This document shows positions 16,701 through 25,507 of a stretch of 64,000 nt of DNA, piece by piece. Source of the DNA: Pseudomonas alcaliphila JAB1. Lineage in GTDB: Bacteria > Pseudomonadota > Gammaproteobacteria > Pseudomonadales > Pseudomonadaceae. The position numbers were made by a program, and so were the translations under genes. The notes below the pieces were generated by a model. The model saw only the letters and a list, made by a program, of their open reading frames with translations. It made no database searches and was not told the origin of the DNA. The first letter of the stretch is position 1; every line of letters begins with the position of its first letter. The DNA lies in NCBI RefSeq assembly GCF_001941865.1, contig NZ_CP016162.1:62001-126000 (forward strand). Reading direction: 5' to 3'.

Positions 16701-18263
16701 ATGACGTACTCCAGCAAGCTCACCGCTCATTATCTCAATCTGGCCAAATCCCCTATTAATGAAGGGAACTTCGCCGGTGAAGACGTGCGTTATTCCAGCG
16801 AATACGAAATGCTGGAAACCGAGCTGGGCAAGGCCTCGTCGCTGCATGAAACCGGCGCTATCGACTGGCAGAAGGTACGCGAGGGCAGCGAGAACCTGCT
16901 GACCACCCAGTCCAAGGATTTGCGGGCCGCCACCTGGCTGACCTGGGGCCTTTTCCAGCGCGAATCCTTCGCCGGCCTGCAGGCCGGTCTGAACTTGCTG
17001 CACTACCTTTGCGAGCACCATTGGCACGAGTTGCACCCGCGCAAGGCGCGTACCCGCACTGCCGCCATCAACTGGCTGTTGCCGCGCCTGGAGCAGGCGC
17101 TGGCCGAACACGTGCCGATCAGCGAACAGCTGCCGCTGTTTCGCCGTCTGGCCGAACACCTGCACGGTCTGGAAGCCGCTCTGTCGAGCCATCTCGGTGA
17201 GGACTCACCGCTGCTGCTGCCGCTGTGCCGCCGCCTCGACGAGCAGATCAAGCGCGCCAGCCAGGGCCAGGCCGAGCCGGGCGCAGTCGGCGCTGCCATC
17301 GCCCAGGTCAAGCAAGTCGCTACCCAGATCATCACCGGCAGCGGCCCCATCGAAAGCGAGAAGGATGCGCACAAGGCCCTGCGCAGCCAGCAGGACGCCG
17401 CTCGCCCGCTGTGCGCCTGGTGGCTGAAGAACAAGGCCACCGACCTCAAGCCGCTGCGCCTGGCGCGCACCCTGCTGTGGCTGCCCATCGAGTCGCTGCC
17501 CGAGCGCAACGCCGAACACATCACCGCCCTGCGCGGCCTGCCAGCCGACAAGTTGGCGTCCTACCAGGAGCGCTTCGCCCAGGGCGCCTATGCCGATTTG
17601 CTCGCCGACCTCGAAGCCAGCATCGCCCGTGCGCCGTTCTGGCTCGACGGCCAGCGCCTGGTCTGGGAATGCCTGCAGGAGCTCAAGGCCGAACAGGCCA
17701 TGCGCGAGGTGGAAATCCAGTTCGCCCTGTTCCTGCAGCGCGTTCCCGGTCTGGACGAGCTGCGTTTTCACGACGGCGTGCCCTTCGCCGACGCTGAAAC
17801 CCGTGCCTGGATCGGTGCCCATGTGCTGCCGCACCTGCAGGCGCCGGAAGTGGAGAAGAAGCCAGTTGCCAGCGAGCAGGGTGCCACACCGCCCTGGGAG
17901 GAAGCCCTGCAGCAGGTGCTACCCGGTCTGCGCAAGGACGGCCTGAAGGCCGCCGTGCAACAGCTCAAGCAAGGCATGTCGCGTGCCCGTGGCGGCCGCG
18001 AACGTTTCTTCTGGCAACTGACCCTGGCCCGCCTGTGCTTCGCCGCGAAGAAGTACGACCTGGCCAAGACCCAACTCGAATCGCTCGACCAGACGCTGCA
18101 GGCCTCCGGCCTCGGCGAGTGGGAACCCGATCTCGCTCTGGATGTGCTGCGTTTGCTGCACAACTGCTGCGAGCTCCTGCCGCAGAACCATGCGGTGCGC
18201 GACAGCAAGGACGAGATCTATCGCAGGTTGTGCCACCTCGACCTCGAGGTGGTGCTGGAGTAA
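16701..18263 (+). CDS. tssA: T6SS cap/baseplate-associated protein TssA
   Basis: 520-residue TssA (ImpA/VasJ type). The N-terminal ImpA_N domain, about residues 15-130, contains INEGNFAGEDVRYSSEYEMLETELGK and the WLTWGLFQRESFAGLQAGL helix. A middle linker follows, with a C-terminal helical region (WEEALQQVLPGLRKDGLKAAVQQLKQG onward, about residue 395-520), as in the longer TssA class. TssA primes sheath/tube polymerisation and can cap the distal end. It is the first gene of the T6SS operon, downstream of a 434-base regulatory gap, matching hsiA2 of P. aeruginosa HSI-II in position. Confidence 0.93.
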   Translation: MTYSSKLTAHYLNLAKSPINEGNFAGEDVRYSSEYEMLETELGKASSLHETGAIDWQKVREGSENLLTTQSKDLRAATWLTWGLFQRESFAGLQAGLNLLHYLCEHHWHELHPRKARTRTAAINWLLPRLEQALAEHVPISEQLPLFRRLAEHLHGLEAALSSHLGEDSPLLLPLCRRLDEQIKRASQGQAEPGAVGAAIAQVKQVATQIITGSGPIESEKDAHKALRSQQDAARPLCAWWLKNKATDLKPLRLARTLLWLPIESLPERNAEHITALRGLPADKLASYQERFAQGAYADLLADLEASIARAPFWLDGQRLVWECLQELKAEQAMREVEIQFALFLQRVPGLDELRFHDGVPFADAETRAWIGAHVLPHLQAPEVEKKPVASEQGATPPWEEALQQVLPGLRKDGLKAAVQQLKQGMSRARGGRERFFWQLTLARLCFAAKKYDLAKTQLESLDQTLQASGLGEWEPDLALDVLRLLHNCCELLPQNHAVRDSKDEIYRRLCHLDLEVVLE

Positions 18264-18318
18264 GGCGCCAACACGCCCAATCAAGGCCTCCGGGCCATCA
18301 ACGCAAAGGAGAACACCC

Positions 18319-18825
18319 ATGGCCAAAGAAGGCTCGGTAGCCCCCAAGGAACGCATCAACGTCACGTTCAAACCCGCCACCGGCGGTGCCCAGGAAGAAA
18401 TCGAACTGCCCCTGAAACTCATGGTGCTCGGCGATTTCACCCAGCGTGCCGACGATCGCAAGATCGAAGACCGCAAGCCCATCAGCATCGACAAGAACAG
18501 CTTCGACGAAGTGCTGGCCAAGCAGGAACTGAACCTGACCTTCGCCGTACCGAATCGTCTGCAGGACGAGCAGGAAGGCGACGAGCTGGCCGTACAGCTG
18601 AAGATCAACTCCATGAAGGACTTCAACCCGGCCAACCTGGTCGACCAGGTGCCGGAACTGAAGAAGCTGATGGAGCTGCGCGACGCTCTGGTCGCCCTGA
18701 AGGGCCCGCTGGGCAACGCCCCTGCCTTCCGCAAGGCCATCGAGAGCGTGCTCTCTGACGACGACTCGCGCGACCGCGTGCTCGGCGAACTGGGCCTGGC
18801 CGCCCAAGGCAAGCTCGATTCCTGA
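18319..18825 (+). CDS. tssB: T6SS contractile sheath small subunit TssB
   Basis: 168-residue TssB/VipA protein. VNVTFKP-type opening (INVTFKPATGGAQ), LPLKLMVLGDFTQRADDRKIEDRKPISIDKNSF and the helix LVALKGPLGNAPAFRKAIESVL are characteristic. It assembles with TssC into the contractile sheath, which ClpV recycles. The ATG at 18319 follows AAAGGAGAA. It lies 55 bases after tssA and 25 bases before tssC. Confidence 0.97.
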   Translation: MAKEGSVAPKERINVTFKPATGGAQEEIELPLKLMVLGDFTQRADDRKIEDRKPISIDKNSFDEVLAKQELNLTFAVPNRLQDEQEGDELAVQLKINSMKDFNPANLVDQVPELKKLMELRDALVALKGPLGNAPAFRKAIESVLSDDDSRDRVLGELGLAAQGKLDS

Positions 18826-18850
18826 TTCTCACTGACAAGGACGCATATTC

Positions 18851-20329
18851 ATGAGCACGACTAGCGCAGCAGTAGAAGGTGGCCGTAGCGCCGCCGACCT
18901 CGGCATCCTCGACCGCATCATCGCGGAAACCAAGCTGACTCCGGACGACGAAGCCTACGACATCGCCAAGCGTGGCGTGTCGGCCTTCATCGAAGAGCTG
19001 CTCAAGCCGCAGAACGAAAACGAGCCGGTGAAGAAGGCCATGGTCGACCGCATGATCGCGGAGATCGACGCCAAGCTCAGCCGGCAGATGGACGAAATCC
19101 TCCACCACGAGCAGTTCCAGGCCCTGGAATCCTCCTGGCGCGGCCTCAAGCTGCTGGTGGATCGCACCAACTTCCGCGAGAACATCAAGCTGGAGATCCT
19201 CAACGCCTCCAAGCAGGATCTGCTCGATGACTTCGAAGACAGCCCGGAAATCGTTCAGTCCGGCCTGTACAAGCACATCTACACCGCCGAGTACGGCCAG
19301 TTCGGTGGCCAGCCGGTCGGCGCCCTGATCGCCAACTACTTCTTCGATCCGAGCGCTCCGGACGTCAAGACCCTGCAGTACGTCGCCTCGGTGGCCTGCA
19401 TGTCCCACGCCCCATTCATCGCCGCCGCCGGCCCGAAATTCTTCGGCCTGGAGACCTTCACCGGCCTGCCGGATCTGAAGGATCTGAAAGACCACTTCGA
19501 AGGCCCGCAATTCACCAAGTGGCAGAGCTTCCGCGAGCAGGAAGATGCCCGTTACGTCGGCCTGACCGTACCGCGCTTCCTGCTGCGCAACCCGTACGAC
19601 CCGGAAGACAATCCGGTCAAGACCTTCGTCTACAAGGAAAACGTGGCCAACAGCCACGAGCACTACCTGTGGGGCAACACCGCGTACGCCTTCGCCAGCC
19701 GTCTGACCGACAGCTTCGCCAAGTTCCGCTGGTGCCCGAACATCATCGGCCCGCAGAGCGGTGGCGCGGTGGAAGACCTGCCACTGCACCACTTCGAGAG
19801 CATGGGCGAGATCGAGACCAAGATCCCCACCGAAGTGCTGGTGTCCGACCGCCGCGAATACGAGCTGGCCGAGGAAGGCTTTATCGCCCTGACCATGCGC
19901 AAAGGCAGCGACAACGCCGCGTTCTTCTCCGCCAACTCGGCGCAGAAGCCGAAGTTCTTCGGCATCAGCGAAGAAGGCAAGAACGCCGAGCTGAATTACA
20001 AGCTGGGCACCCAGCTGCCGTACATGTTCATCGTCAACCGCCTGGCTCACTACCTGAAAGTGCTGCAGCGCGAGCAGATCGGTGCCTGGAAAGAGCGTAC
20101 CGACCTCGAGCTGGAGCTGAACAAGTGGATTCGCCAGTACGTTGCCGACCAGGAGAACCCGAGCTCCGAAGTGCGTAGCCGTCGTCCGCTGCGTGCCGCC
20201 CAGGTCATCGTCAGCGATGTCGAAGGCGAGCCGGGCTGGTACCGCGTCAGCCTGAACGTGCGCCCGCACTTCAAGTACATGGGTGCCGACTTCACCTTGT
20301 CGCTGGTCGGCAAGCTGGACAAGGAGTAA
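18851..20329 (+). CDS. tssC: T6SS contractile sheath large subunit TssC
   Basis: 492-residue TssC/VipB protein, normal family length. HEQFQALESSWRGLKLLVDRT near residue 95, AAGPKFFGLETFTGLPDLKDL near 195 and the YDPEDNPVKTFVYKE region are conserved sheath sequences. Together with TssB it forms the tail sheath. AAGGACGC precedes the ATG. No truncation or odd codon use. Confidence 0.98.
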   Translation: MSTTSAAVEGGRSAADLGILDRIIAETKLTPDDEAYDIAKRGVSAFIEELLKPQNENEPVKKAMVDRMIAEIDAKLSRQMDEILHHEQFQALESSWRGLKLLVDRTNFRENIKLEILNASKQDLLDDFEDSPEIVQSGLYKHIYTAEYGQFGGQPVGALIANYFFDPSAPDVKTLQYVASVACMSHAPFIAAAGPKFFGLETFTGLPDLKDLKDHFEGPQFTKWQSFREQEDARYVGLTVPRFLLRNPYDPEDNPVKTFVYKENVANSHEHYLWGNTAYAFASRLTDSFAKFRWCPNIIGPQSGGAVEDLPLHHFESMGEIETKIPTEVLVSDRREYELAEEGFIALTMRKGSDNAAFFSANSAQKPKFFGISEEGKNAELNYKLGTQLPYMFIVNRLAHYLKVLQREQIGAWKERTDLELELNKWIRQYVADQENPSSEVRSRRPLRAAQVIVSDVEGEPGWYRVSLNVRPHFKYMGADFTLSLVGKLDKE

Positions 20330-20335
20330 GCACGC

Positions 20336-20761
20336 ATGGCCTACGGCAGCCTGTTCGAGCGTCTCGGTGGCGAGGTCGGCCAACGTGCCGGCTGGAGCCG
20401 CGAGGTCGCCGCCATGGCCTCGGTGGCTGCCCATCTGGCCAAGATGCTCAGCACCCGTGCGGGCAGCGTGCAAACGCTGCCCGACTACGGGTTGCCCGAT
20501 TTGAACGATATGCGCCTGTCGCTGCACGACTCTTTGCAGCAGGCGCGTATCGCCATCGAACGCTTTATCGAAGCGTACGAACCCCGTCTGACCCAGGTGC
20601 GCGTGATTTCCCTGCCGCGCACTCATGACCCTTTGCGTCAGGCCTTCGCCATCGACGCCATGCTGGAAATGGACGGTATCAAACGTCAGGTCAGTTTCTC
20701 CGCGAGCCTGGATGGCAGCGGTCAGGTCAACGTCAACCCAGGAGCTTCACATGTCCGGTAA
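20336..20761 (+). CDS. tssE: T6SS baseplate protein TssE (gp25-like)
   Basis: 141-residue TssE. SLFERLGG at the N-terminus, a LPDYGLPDLNDM motif near residue 45 and FEPRL-type IEAYEPRLTQVRV near residue 80 are the gp25-like signature. It belongs to the baseplate wedge with TssF, TssG and TssK. Its last 11 bases overlap the start of the PAAR-metallopeptidase gene. In HSI-II the next gene is tssF; here three cargo genes intervene. Confidence 0.96.
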   Translation: MAYGSLFERLGGEVGQRAGWSREVAAMASVAAHLAKMLSTRAGSVQTLPDYGLPDLNDMRLSLHDSLQQARIAIERFIEAYEPRLTQVRVISLPRTHDPLRQAFAIDAMLEMDGIKRQVSFSASLDGSGQVNVNPGASHVR

Positions 20762-22193
20762 ACCCGCCGCCCGCCTGAGCGATCCCACTGCCTGCCCGAT
20801 TCCCGGCCACGGCACCAACCCGATCGCCGCCGGCTCGCCCGACGTGCTGTTCGACAGCCTGCCCGCCGCCCGTATGGGCGACGCCTCCGCCTGCGGCGGC
20901 GCTATGGCCGGCGCGGTAATTCCCACCGTGCTGATCAACGGCAAACCGGCGGCGGTGGTGGGCAGTGTGGGCAGTCATGGCAATGTGGTGGTGAGCGGGT
21001 CGGGGACAGTGATTATTGGGACTAGTGGGGGGGGCTCGGCATTCAGTCCGGTTGCGCCTCTTTCTCTGGCCGCTGCGGCGGTAGCTGTCGTCAACGCCGT
21101 TGTTCCCTCGGCACAAGCTGCCGAACAGAAGGGGCTGGATTACGGCATTAGCCTGAAGCGCGGCGGTAATCGTGTGCTGACGCCCCTGATGATTCCTGAT
21201 TACGAAGAGTTGGCTCAAGGTACGACGAAGAACCTGGAAACCATCGATTTCCTGATACGCAATCGCAAGCAGGAGGCCGACAGCCTGACTCTGGAGGTCT
21301 TCGATGGTGAGGCGTTGCTTTACAGCGAAACCGATACCACGCCGTTGCTACCCGAAGGGGAGCACCTTTGGCAGTGGGATGGCTATGACCAGAGCGGGGC
21401 TCTTGATACGCGCGTGCTCAAGAGCGAGCAGCTTCTGGTACGGCTTACAGCCCGTAAGGCTGCTGAAGAACAGGTGACCGAGTTGCGCCTTAACAACTCT
21501 GCCCAGCAAGCAGCCTGGGTCGATGCGCGTGTAGATCGTAATGGCGGCTCAGTGGAACTTACCGTCCGCCCCAGTTTTTCTGACGGCGGCGTCACCGGGC
21601 GCAACGATCAACTCACCGCCAGAACCTTCGAGGAGCTCAAAGCTCTGGCCAAATCTGGTGTCGAGCGTTACTGGTCGCGGGATGGAAGTCGCGGTGTCAT
21701 TGGTGCCTCCATCCAGACCGACAAGGGCGTTTTCCAGGTCAAGGTCCTGGCGCAGGTAAATGAAAAGCCAAGCGCCAAGGACTTTCCTTTGATCGCCTCG
21801 ATCAGCGACGACTTCGGCCGTTCCACCAGCTTTGCCATGTTCAAGAAGATCTATCACAACCAAGGCTGGTGGGCCGCTGCTAATTATCCGGTCAGTTTCG
21901 CTGATCAGGATTTCGAGCATACCGCTGCCCATGAGCTGGGTCATCTCATCCTTAACGAGTATGGCGATGGCGGGGTGATCCCAGAGTATTCCTGGAGCCA
22001 CAAATCGACCTCCACGATCCTCACTCAGAAGCCGCTGGAGAACAACCCAGTTCCAGCCAGCGGAGAAATTGACCTTATGCACTACCACTCCGATGGCCCG
22101 AGCAACATGCAGGATTACTGGGCGCGCTCCGTGGCGTCGGAGAAGGATGTCAAAGGGCTGCTGTGGCTGGCTCGGGTGAAATTCAATGCTTAA
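20751..22193 (+). CDS. Evolved PAAR protein with C-terminal HExxH metallopeptidase domain (candidate T6SS effector)
   Basis: 480 residues from the ATG at 20751, which follows CAGGAG and overlaps the tssE stop. Residues 1 to about 95 are a PAAR spike-tip domain: opening GKPAARLSD, then DSLPAARMGDASACGG, INGKPAAVVGS and SHGNVVVSGSGTVIIG. A short hydrophobic Ala-rich segment (about 103-125) precedes an extension of about 350 residues. That extension holds HELGH at residues 394-398 (zincin HExxH) and DLMHYH at 441-446, which could be a Met-turn and a further ligand. Base composition drops after about 21050, at the end of PAAR. I infer a secreted metallopeptidase toxin carried on the VgrG tip and acting in the periplasm of the target. 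P. aeruginosa VgrG2b carries a comparable zincin toxin, but the overall sequence is not one I recognise. Confidence 0.82.
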   Translation: MSGKPAARLSDPTACPIPGHGTNPIAAGSPDVLFDSLPAARMGDASACGGAMAGAVIPTVLINGKPAAVVGSVGSHGNVVVSGSGTVIIGTSGGGSAFSPVAPLSLAAAAVAVVNAVVPSAQAAEQKGLDYGISLKRGGNRVLTPLMIPDYEELAQGTTKNLETIDFLIRNRKQEADSLTLEVFDGEALLYSETDTTPLLPEGEHLWQWDGYDQSGALDTRVLKSEQLLVRLTARKAAEEQVTELRLNNSAQQAAWVDARVDRNGGSVELTVRPSFSDGGVTGRNDQLTARTFEELKALAKSGVERYWSRDGSRGVIGASIQTDKGVFQVKVLAQVNEKPSAKDFPLIASISDDFGRSTSFAMFKKIYHNQGWWAAANYPVSFADQDFEHTAAHELGHLILNEYGDGGVIPEYSWSHKSTSTILTQKPLENNPVPASGEIDLMHYHSDGPSNMQDYWARSVASEKDVKGLLWLARVKFNA

Positions 22194-22572
22194 GCGAAGC
22201 CTTCTGCTCTGCTCGTTCATTGCCGTCGGCTGCAGTGCGCAACCGAAAACGGCATATATCGTCCACTTCGAGAACGCATGCGCCTATCCCGTCGAGGTGT
22301 CCGTCCACGAGTACTCCAACGCCAAGGCTCCTTTCGTTCCTGGCCAACGGTTGGGGGCAGGTGAATCCGTAGAGGTGCTGTCCCATGTCTCGTTCGATGA
22401 AAGCATCGAGAAGAGCCTCCCATCAGGCTACCGCTTGGACATTGCCGCCAACGGCGAGTCGATCATGCTCGATAGGGAAGGCTTCCTGGGGCAGCTAGCG
22501 CACTCACCCATCGAGCGCAAAGGCCGTTCCATAAGCATATGGACGATTCGCGACACGGCCTTGTGTCCGTGA
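22186..22572 (+). CDS. Small lipoprotein, candidate immunity protein to the PAAR-metallopeptidase
   Basis: 128 residues with a lipoprotein signal: MLKRSLLLCSFIAVGC, lipobox Cys at 16 followed by Ser. The mature part of about 112 residues looks like a single beta-rich domain (AYIVHFENACAYPVEVSVHEY and following), with two further cysteines. It overlaps the effector gene by 8 bases, so the pair is translationally coupled. A periplasm-facing lipoprotein is the expected location for an immunity protein against a periplasmic toxin, as for other T6SS lipoprotein immunities. I do not recognise the family; the immunity role is inference from position, overlap and export signal. Confidence 0.68.
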   Translation: MLKRSLLLCSFIAVGCSAQPKTAYIVHFENACAYPVEVSVHEYSNAKAPFVPGQRLGAGESVEVLSHVSFDESIEKSLPSGYRLDIAANGESIMLDREGFLGQLAHSPIERKGRSISIWTIRDTALCP

Positions 22573-22595
22573 CGTCAGGACTAGGAAAAAATGGC

Positions 22596-22670
22596 ATGTC
22601 GTGCGACCTCTACTACCAGAGCGAACTTACCGCCCTGCGCCGATTGGGTAACCACTTCATTGAGCGTAGC
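22596..22670 (+). repeat. Duplicated 5' end of tssF (copy 1)
   Basis: About 75 bases that closely match the first about 75 bases of tssF (23717-23794), in frame, starting at the ATG. The strongest match is CTACTACCA.AGCGAACT.ACCGCCCTGCGCC. The two copies flank the AT-rich membrane-protein segment as a direct repeat about 1.12 kb apart. Confidence 0.8.
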
Positions 22671-23702
22671 CCAGTGAATAAGTCAACCTACCGTTTCTTT
22701 CACGTGGCCATATGGATTCCTGCGGCTTTCTTTTTATCGCTGCCTTTTCTAGAGATCTTAATCCGTGGCACGGAAAATGTTGAGAACATGTTCGTGGCTT
22801 ATGGGATTTGGTTTGGATCCTTGGCCTATCTGATTTTTGCAGTGTGGGCTTCTTGGTATATCAAGGAAAAGTCAGAGCCTCTCATAGTTCGCCTTGTTTG
22901 GTGGGCGCCGGTTATATTTATTCCGTTCTATGGGATTCCATGGATAGTGTACGGATTGTTTCATGTCGCAATGGGTGAGGCATCTGGCTTCGCGATGACT
23001 GTGCTATGGGTCGCTTTCTCACCTTACATAATCATAGTGGGTTATGTATGTGTGGCTGTGACTTTCGTTGTTTATCATATGTTCTTTAAAGCGGCCAATG
23101 CTGGGCATAAAGTTATGCATATGGCGCCGAGATCAAGATTAAATATGACAGGGGCTGCCGAATTGTTCGGCAAAAAAGTTGAGCGCGATGTATTTGTCAG
23201 CGGTAAAGAGGGTTTTGCATCCTATCCCCGAAAGACTTTCCTTGGGCAGCAGGGTTTATTTCCTTACCACACAATCTTGATGATTGCCGACAGCGAGTTC
23301 GAAGGCTTTCGTGAACTGGTTGGGACGGTTTTCGATCAGGTAACGATAAAGCAGGATCACGAGAGCATATGCACGAGCGGTGATGGCAGCACTCTCAAGC
23401 TTGCCGTACGCCGCGAGTTCAATGGCCTGATCATCGAGTTGACCACCAACTCGAATGCCTTTCTTGAAAGGTTGGACGCGAGTTTCAAGGCGCCTCCAGC
23501 ACCATGGTTTGCCTTTCCCGACATGGCGCCCATCGAAGCGATCATGAGCAAGCAGGGCAGCCTCGAATACTGGTGGGACTGGATCTGGAATCCCTTTTGG
23601 CAGCACGCCTCCGATGAAGTCCGCATGGCTTATCTGAGGAAACACAAGGCCAGTGATGAATGGATTGAGTACTTGGCTGGACAAGCTAATGGCTCTGACT
23701 GA
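22596..23702 (+). CDS. Chimeric four-helix membrane protein with tssF-derived N-terminus
   Basis: 368 residues from the ATG at 22596. The first 26 residues (MSCDLYYQSELTALRRLGNH...) match the first 26 of TssF at 19 positions, whereas the rest is unrelated: about four transmembrane segments at roughly 33-56, 65-88, 95-124 and 133-163, then a cytoplasmic domain of about 200 residues. Base composition of the membrane part is much more AT-rich than its neighbours, which points to transfer. An in-frame ATG at 22539 would overlap the lipoprotein gene and lacks a good ribosome site; the 22596 start corresponds to the tssF start. I do not recognise the family. It could be a second immunity or an accessory protein of the neighbouring effector. 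Confidence 0.72.
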   Translation: MSCDLYYQSELTALRRLGNHFIERSPVNKSTYRFFHVAIWIPAAFFLSLPFLEILIRGTENVENMFVAYGIWFGSLAYLIFAVWASWYIKEKSEPLIVRLVWWAPVIFIPFYGIPWIVYGLFHVAMGEASGFAMTVLWVAFSPYIIIVGYVCVAVTFVVYHMFFKAANAGHKVMHMAPRSRLNMTGAAELFGKKVERDVFVSGKEGFASYPRKTFLGQQGLFPYHTILMIADSEFEGFRELVGTVFDQVTIKQDHESICTSGDGSTLKLAVRREFNGLIIELTTNSNAFLERLDASFKAPPAPWFAFPDMAPIEAIMSKQGSLEYWWDWIWNPFWQHASDEVRMAYLRKHKASDEWIEYLAGQANGSD

Positions 23703-23716
23703 TCAAGGATAGATAG

Positions 23717-25507
23717 ATGTCTTTCAACCACTACTACCAAAGCGAACTGACCGCCCTGCGCCAACTGGGCAAGCGCTTCGCCGAGCGCAGCCCGGCGCTG
23801 GCGCCGTTCCTCGGACAGGCCGGGCGCGATCCGGATGTCGAGCGCCTGCTCGAGGGCTTCGCCTTCCTCACCGGGCGTCTGCGGCAGAAGCTCGACGACG
23901 AGCTGCCGGAGCTGACTCACTCGCTGATGCACCTGCTGTGGCCGAACTACATGCGCCCGCTGCCGGCCTTCAGCATGCTTCAGTTCGACCCGCTGACCCG
24001 CCCCGGCCCGGCGCTGCCGGTCAGTCGTGGTACGCCGGTGGAGGCCAAGGCCATCGAGGGCGTCACCTGCCGCTTTCGCACCTGCTTCCCCACTGAAGTA
24101 CTGCCGCTGGCGTTGAACGGCCTGGATTACTCGGTCAAGGGCGACGGTGCACTGCTCAGCCTGCGCCTGGCCATGAGCGCCGATGGGCATATCGGTGAGA
24201 TCGGCCTGAACAAGCTGCGCCTGCACTTGGCCGGCGAACGCTATATCGGCCAGATGCTCTACCTGGCGCTGCTGCGCAACCTCGGCAGCATCCAGCTGGT
24301 GCTGCTCGACCAGGCCGGCAAGCCGCTGCAGGATGCCTTCGGCCAGACCCTCGGCACCCTGCAGCTCAAGTCCGAGCAGGTGCAACCGGTAGGTTTCGCC
24401 GAGGACGAGGCGCTGATCCCCTACCCGCTGAACACCTTCCGCGGCTACCGCTATCTGCAGGAATACTTCGCCTTCCAGGAGAAATTCCTGTTCGTCGACC
24501 TGTTCGGCCTGGATGCCATTCACAGCTTGCCCGAGGATCTGCTCAAGCAGGCGCGCGGCCTGGAGCTACGTTTCGATATCCACAAGGCGGGCGTGCAGCG
24601 TATCCGTCCGACCCTGGAAAACGTGCGCCTGTACTGCACGCCGGTGGTCAACCTGTTCCAGCACGACGCCATTCCGATCCGCCTCGATGGCAAGCAGGAT
24701 CAGTACCTGCTGCTGCCGGCCGAGTTCGATTCGCAGCATTGCGGTGTGTTTTCGGTGGACCGCGTCACCGGCTGGAAGCCGGGCGGCATGGGCTACGAGG
24801 AGTACGTGCCGTTCGAGTCGTTCGAACATGACCCCAGCTTCGACGTACCGGTGGCGCGCCCGCACTACAGCGTGCGCCAGCAACCCTCGATGCTCGGCGA
24901 CGGCCTGGAAACCTGGCTCAGCTTCGGCCTGCGCAACCTCGACCAGCACGAGACTCTGTCCATCGAGCTGACCTGCACCAACCAGAACCTGCCGCGTCAG
25001 CTGCGCCTGGGCGATATCTGCCTGCCCAGCGAGGACACCCCGGATTTTCTCAGCTTCCGCAACATCAGCGCCGTTACACCCAGTTATGCGCCGCCGCTGC
25101 ACCGCGACTTCCTGTGGAAGCTGATTTCCAACATGTCGCTGAACTACCTGTCGCTGGCCAACGTCGAGGCGCTCAAGGTGATCCTCGAAACCTACGACCT
25201 GCCGCGTTACTACGACCAGCACGCCGAGCGCGTCAGCAAGCGCCTGCTCGGGGGCCTCAAGAATATCGGCCATCGCCACGTCGACCGCCTGCACCGCGGC
25301 CTGCCGGTACGCGGGGTACGCACTGAACTGACCATGAACCCGGAAGGGTATCTGGGTGAGGGCGATCTATTCCTCTTCGCCTCGGTACTCAATGAATTTT
25401 TCGCCCTCTACGCCAGCCTCAACAGCTACCACGAGCTGCACGTACAGAGCACACAGGGAGAGTTGTACAAATGGACGCCACGTATGGGGCAGCAGCCCCT
25501 GCTCTAA
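23717..25507 (+). CDS. tssF: T6SS baseplate protein TssF
   Basis: 596-residue TssF (VasA/ImpG), normal length. The N-terminus MSFNHYYQSELTALRQLG and the LTGRLRQKLDDELPELTHSLMHLLWPNYMRPLP segment (about residues 50-85) are classic. It forms the baseplate wedge with TssG and TssE. The start has only a weak AAGGAT ribosome site. It is intact although its 5' end is duplicated upstream. The last 37 bases overlap tssG. Confidence 0.97.
   Translation: MSFNHYYQSELTALRQLGKRFAERSPALAPFLGQAGRDPDVERLLEGFAFLTGRLRQKLDDELPELTHSLMHLLWPNYMRPLPAFSMLQFDPLTRPGPALPVSRGTPVEAKAIEGVTCRFRTCFPTEVLPLALNGLDYSVKGDGALLSLRLAMSADGHIGEIGLNKLRLHLAGERYIGQMLYLALLRNLGSIQLVLLDQAGKPLQDAFGQTLGTLQLKSEQVQPVGFAEDEALIPYPLNTFRGYRYLQEYFAFQEKFLFVDLFGLDAIHSLPEDLLKQARGLELRFDIHKAGVQRIRPTLENVRLYCTPVVNLFQHDAIPIRLDGKQDQYLLLPAEFDSQHCGVFSVDRVTGWKPGGMGYEEYVPFESFEHDPSFDVPVARPHYSVRQQPSMLGDGLETWLSFGLRNLDQHETLSIELTCTNQNLPRQLRLGDICLPSEDTPDFLSFRNISAVTPSYAPPLHRDFLWKLISNMSLNYLSLANVEALKVILETYDLPRYYDQHAERVSKRLLGGLKNIGHRHVDRLHRGLPVRGVRTELTMNPEGYLGEGDLFLFASVLNEFFALYASLNSYHELHVQSTQGELYKWTPRMGQQPLL

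Noticed and set aside
18623..20626. 667-codon antisense frame across tssC
   Set aside because: Shadow of tssB-tssC-tssE codon bias, with no recognisable motifs and no ribosome site.
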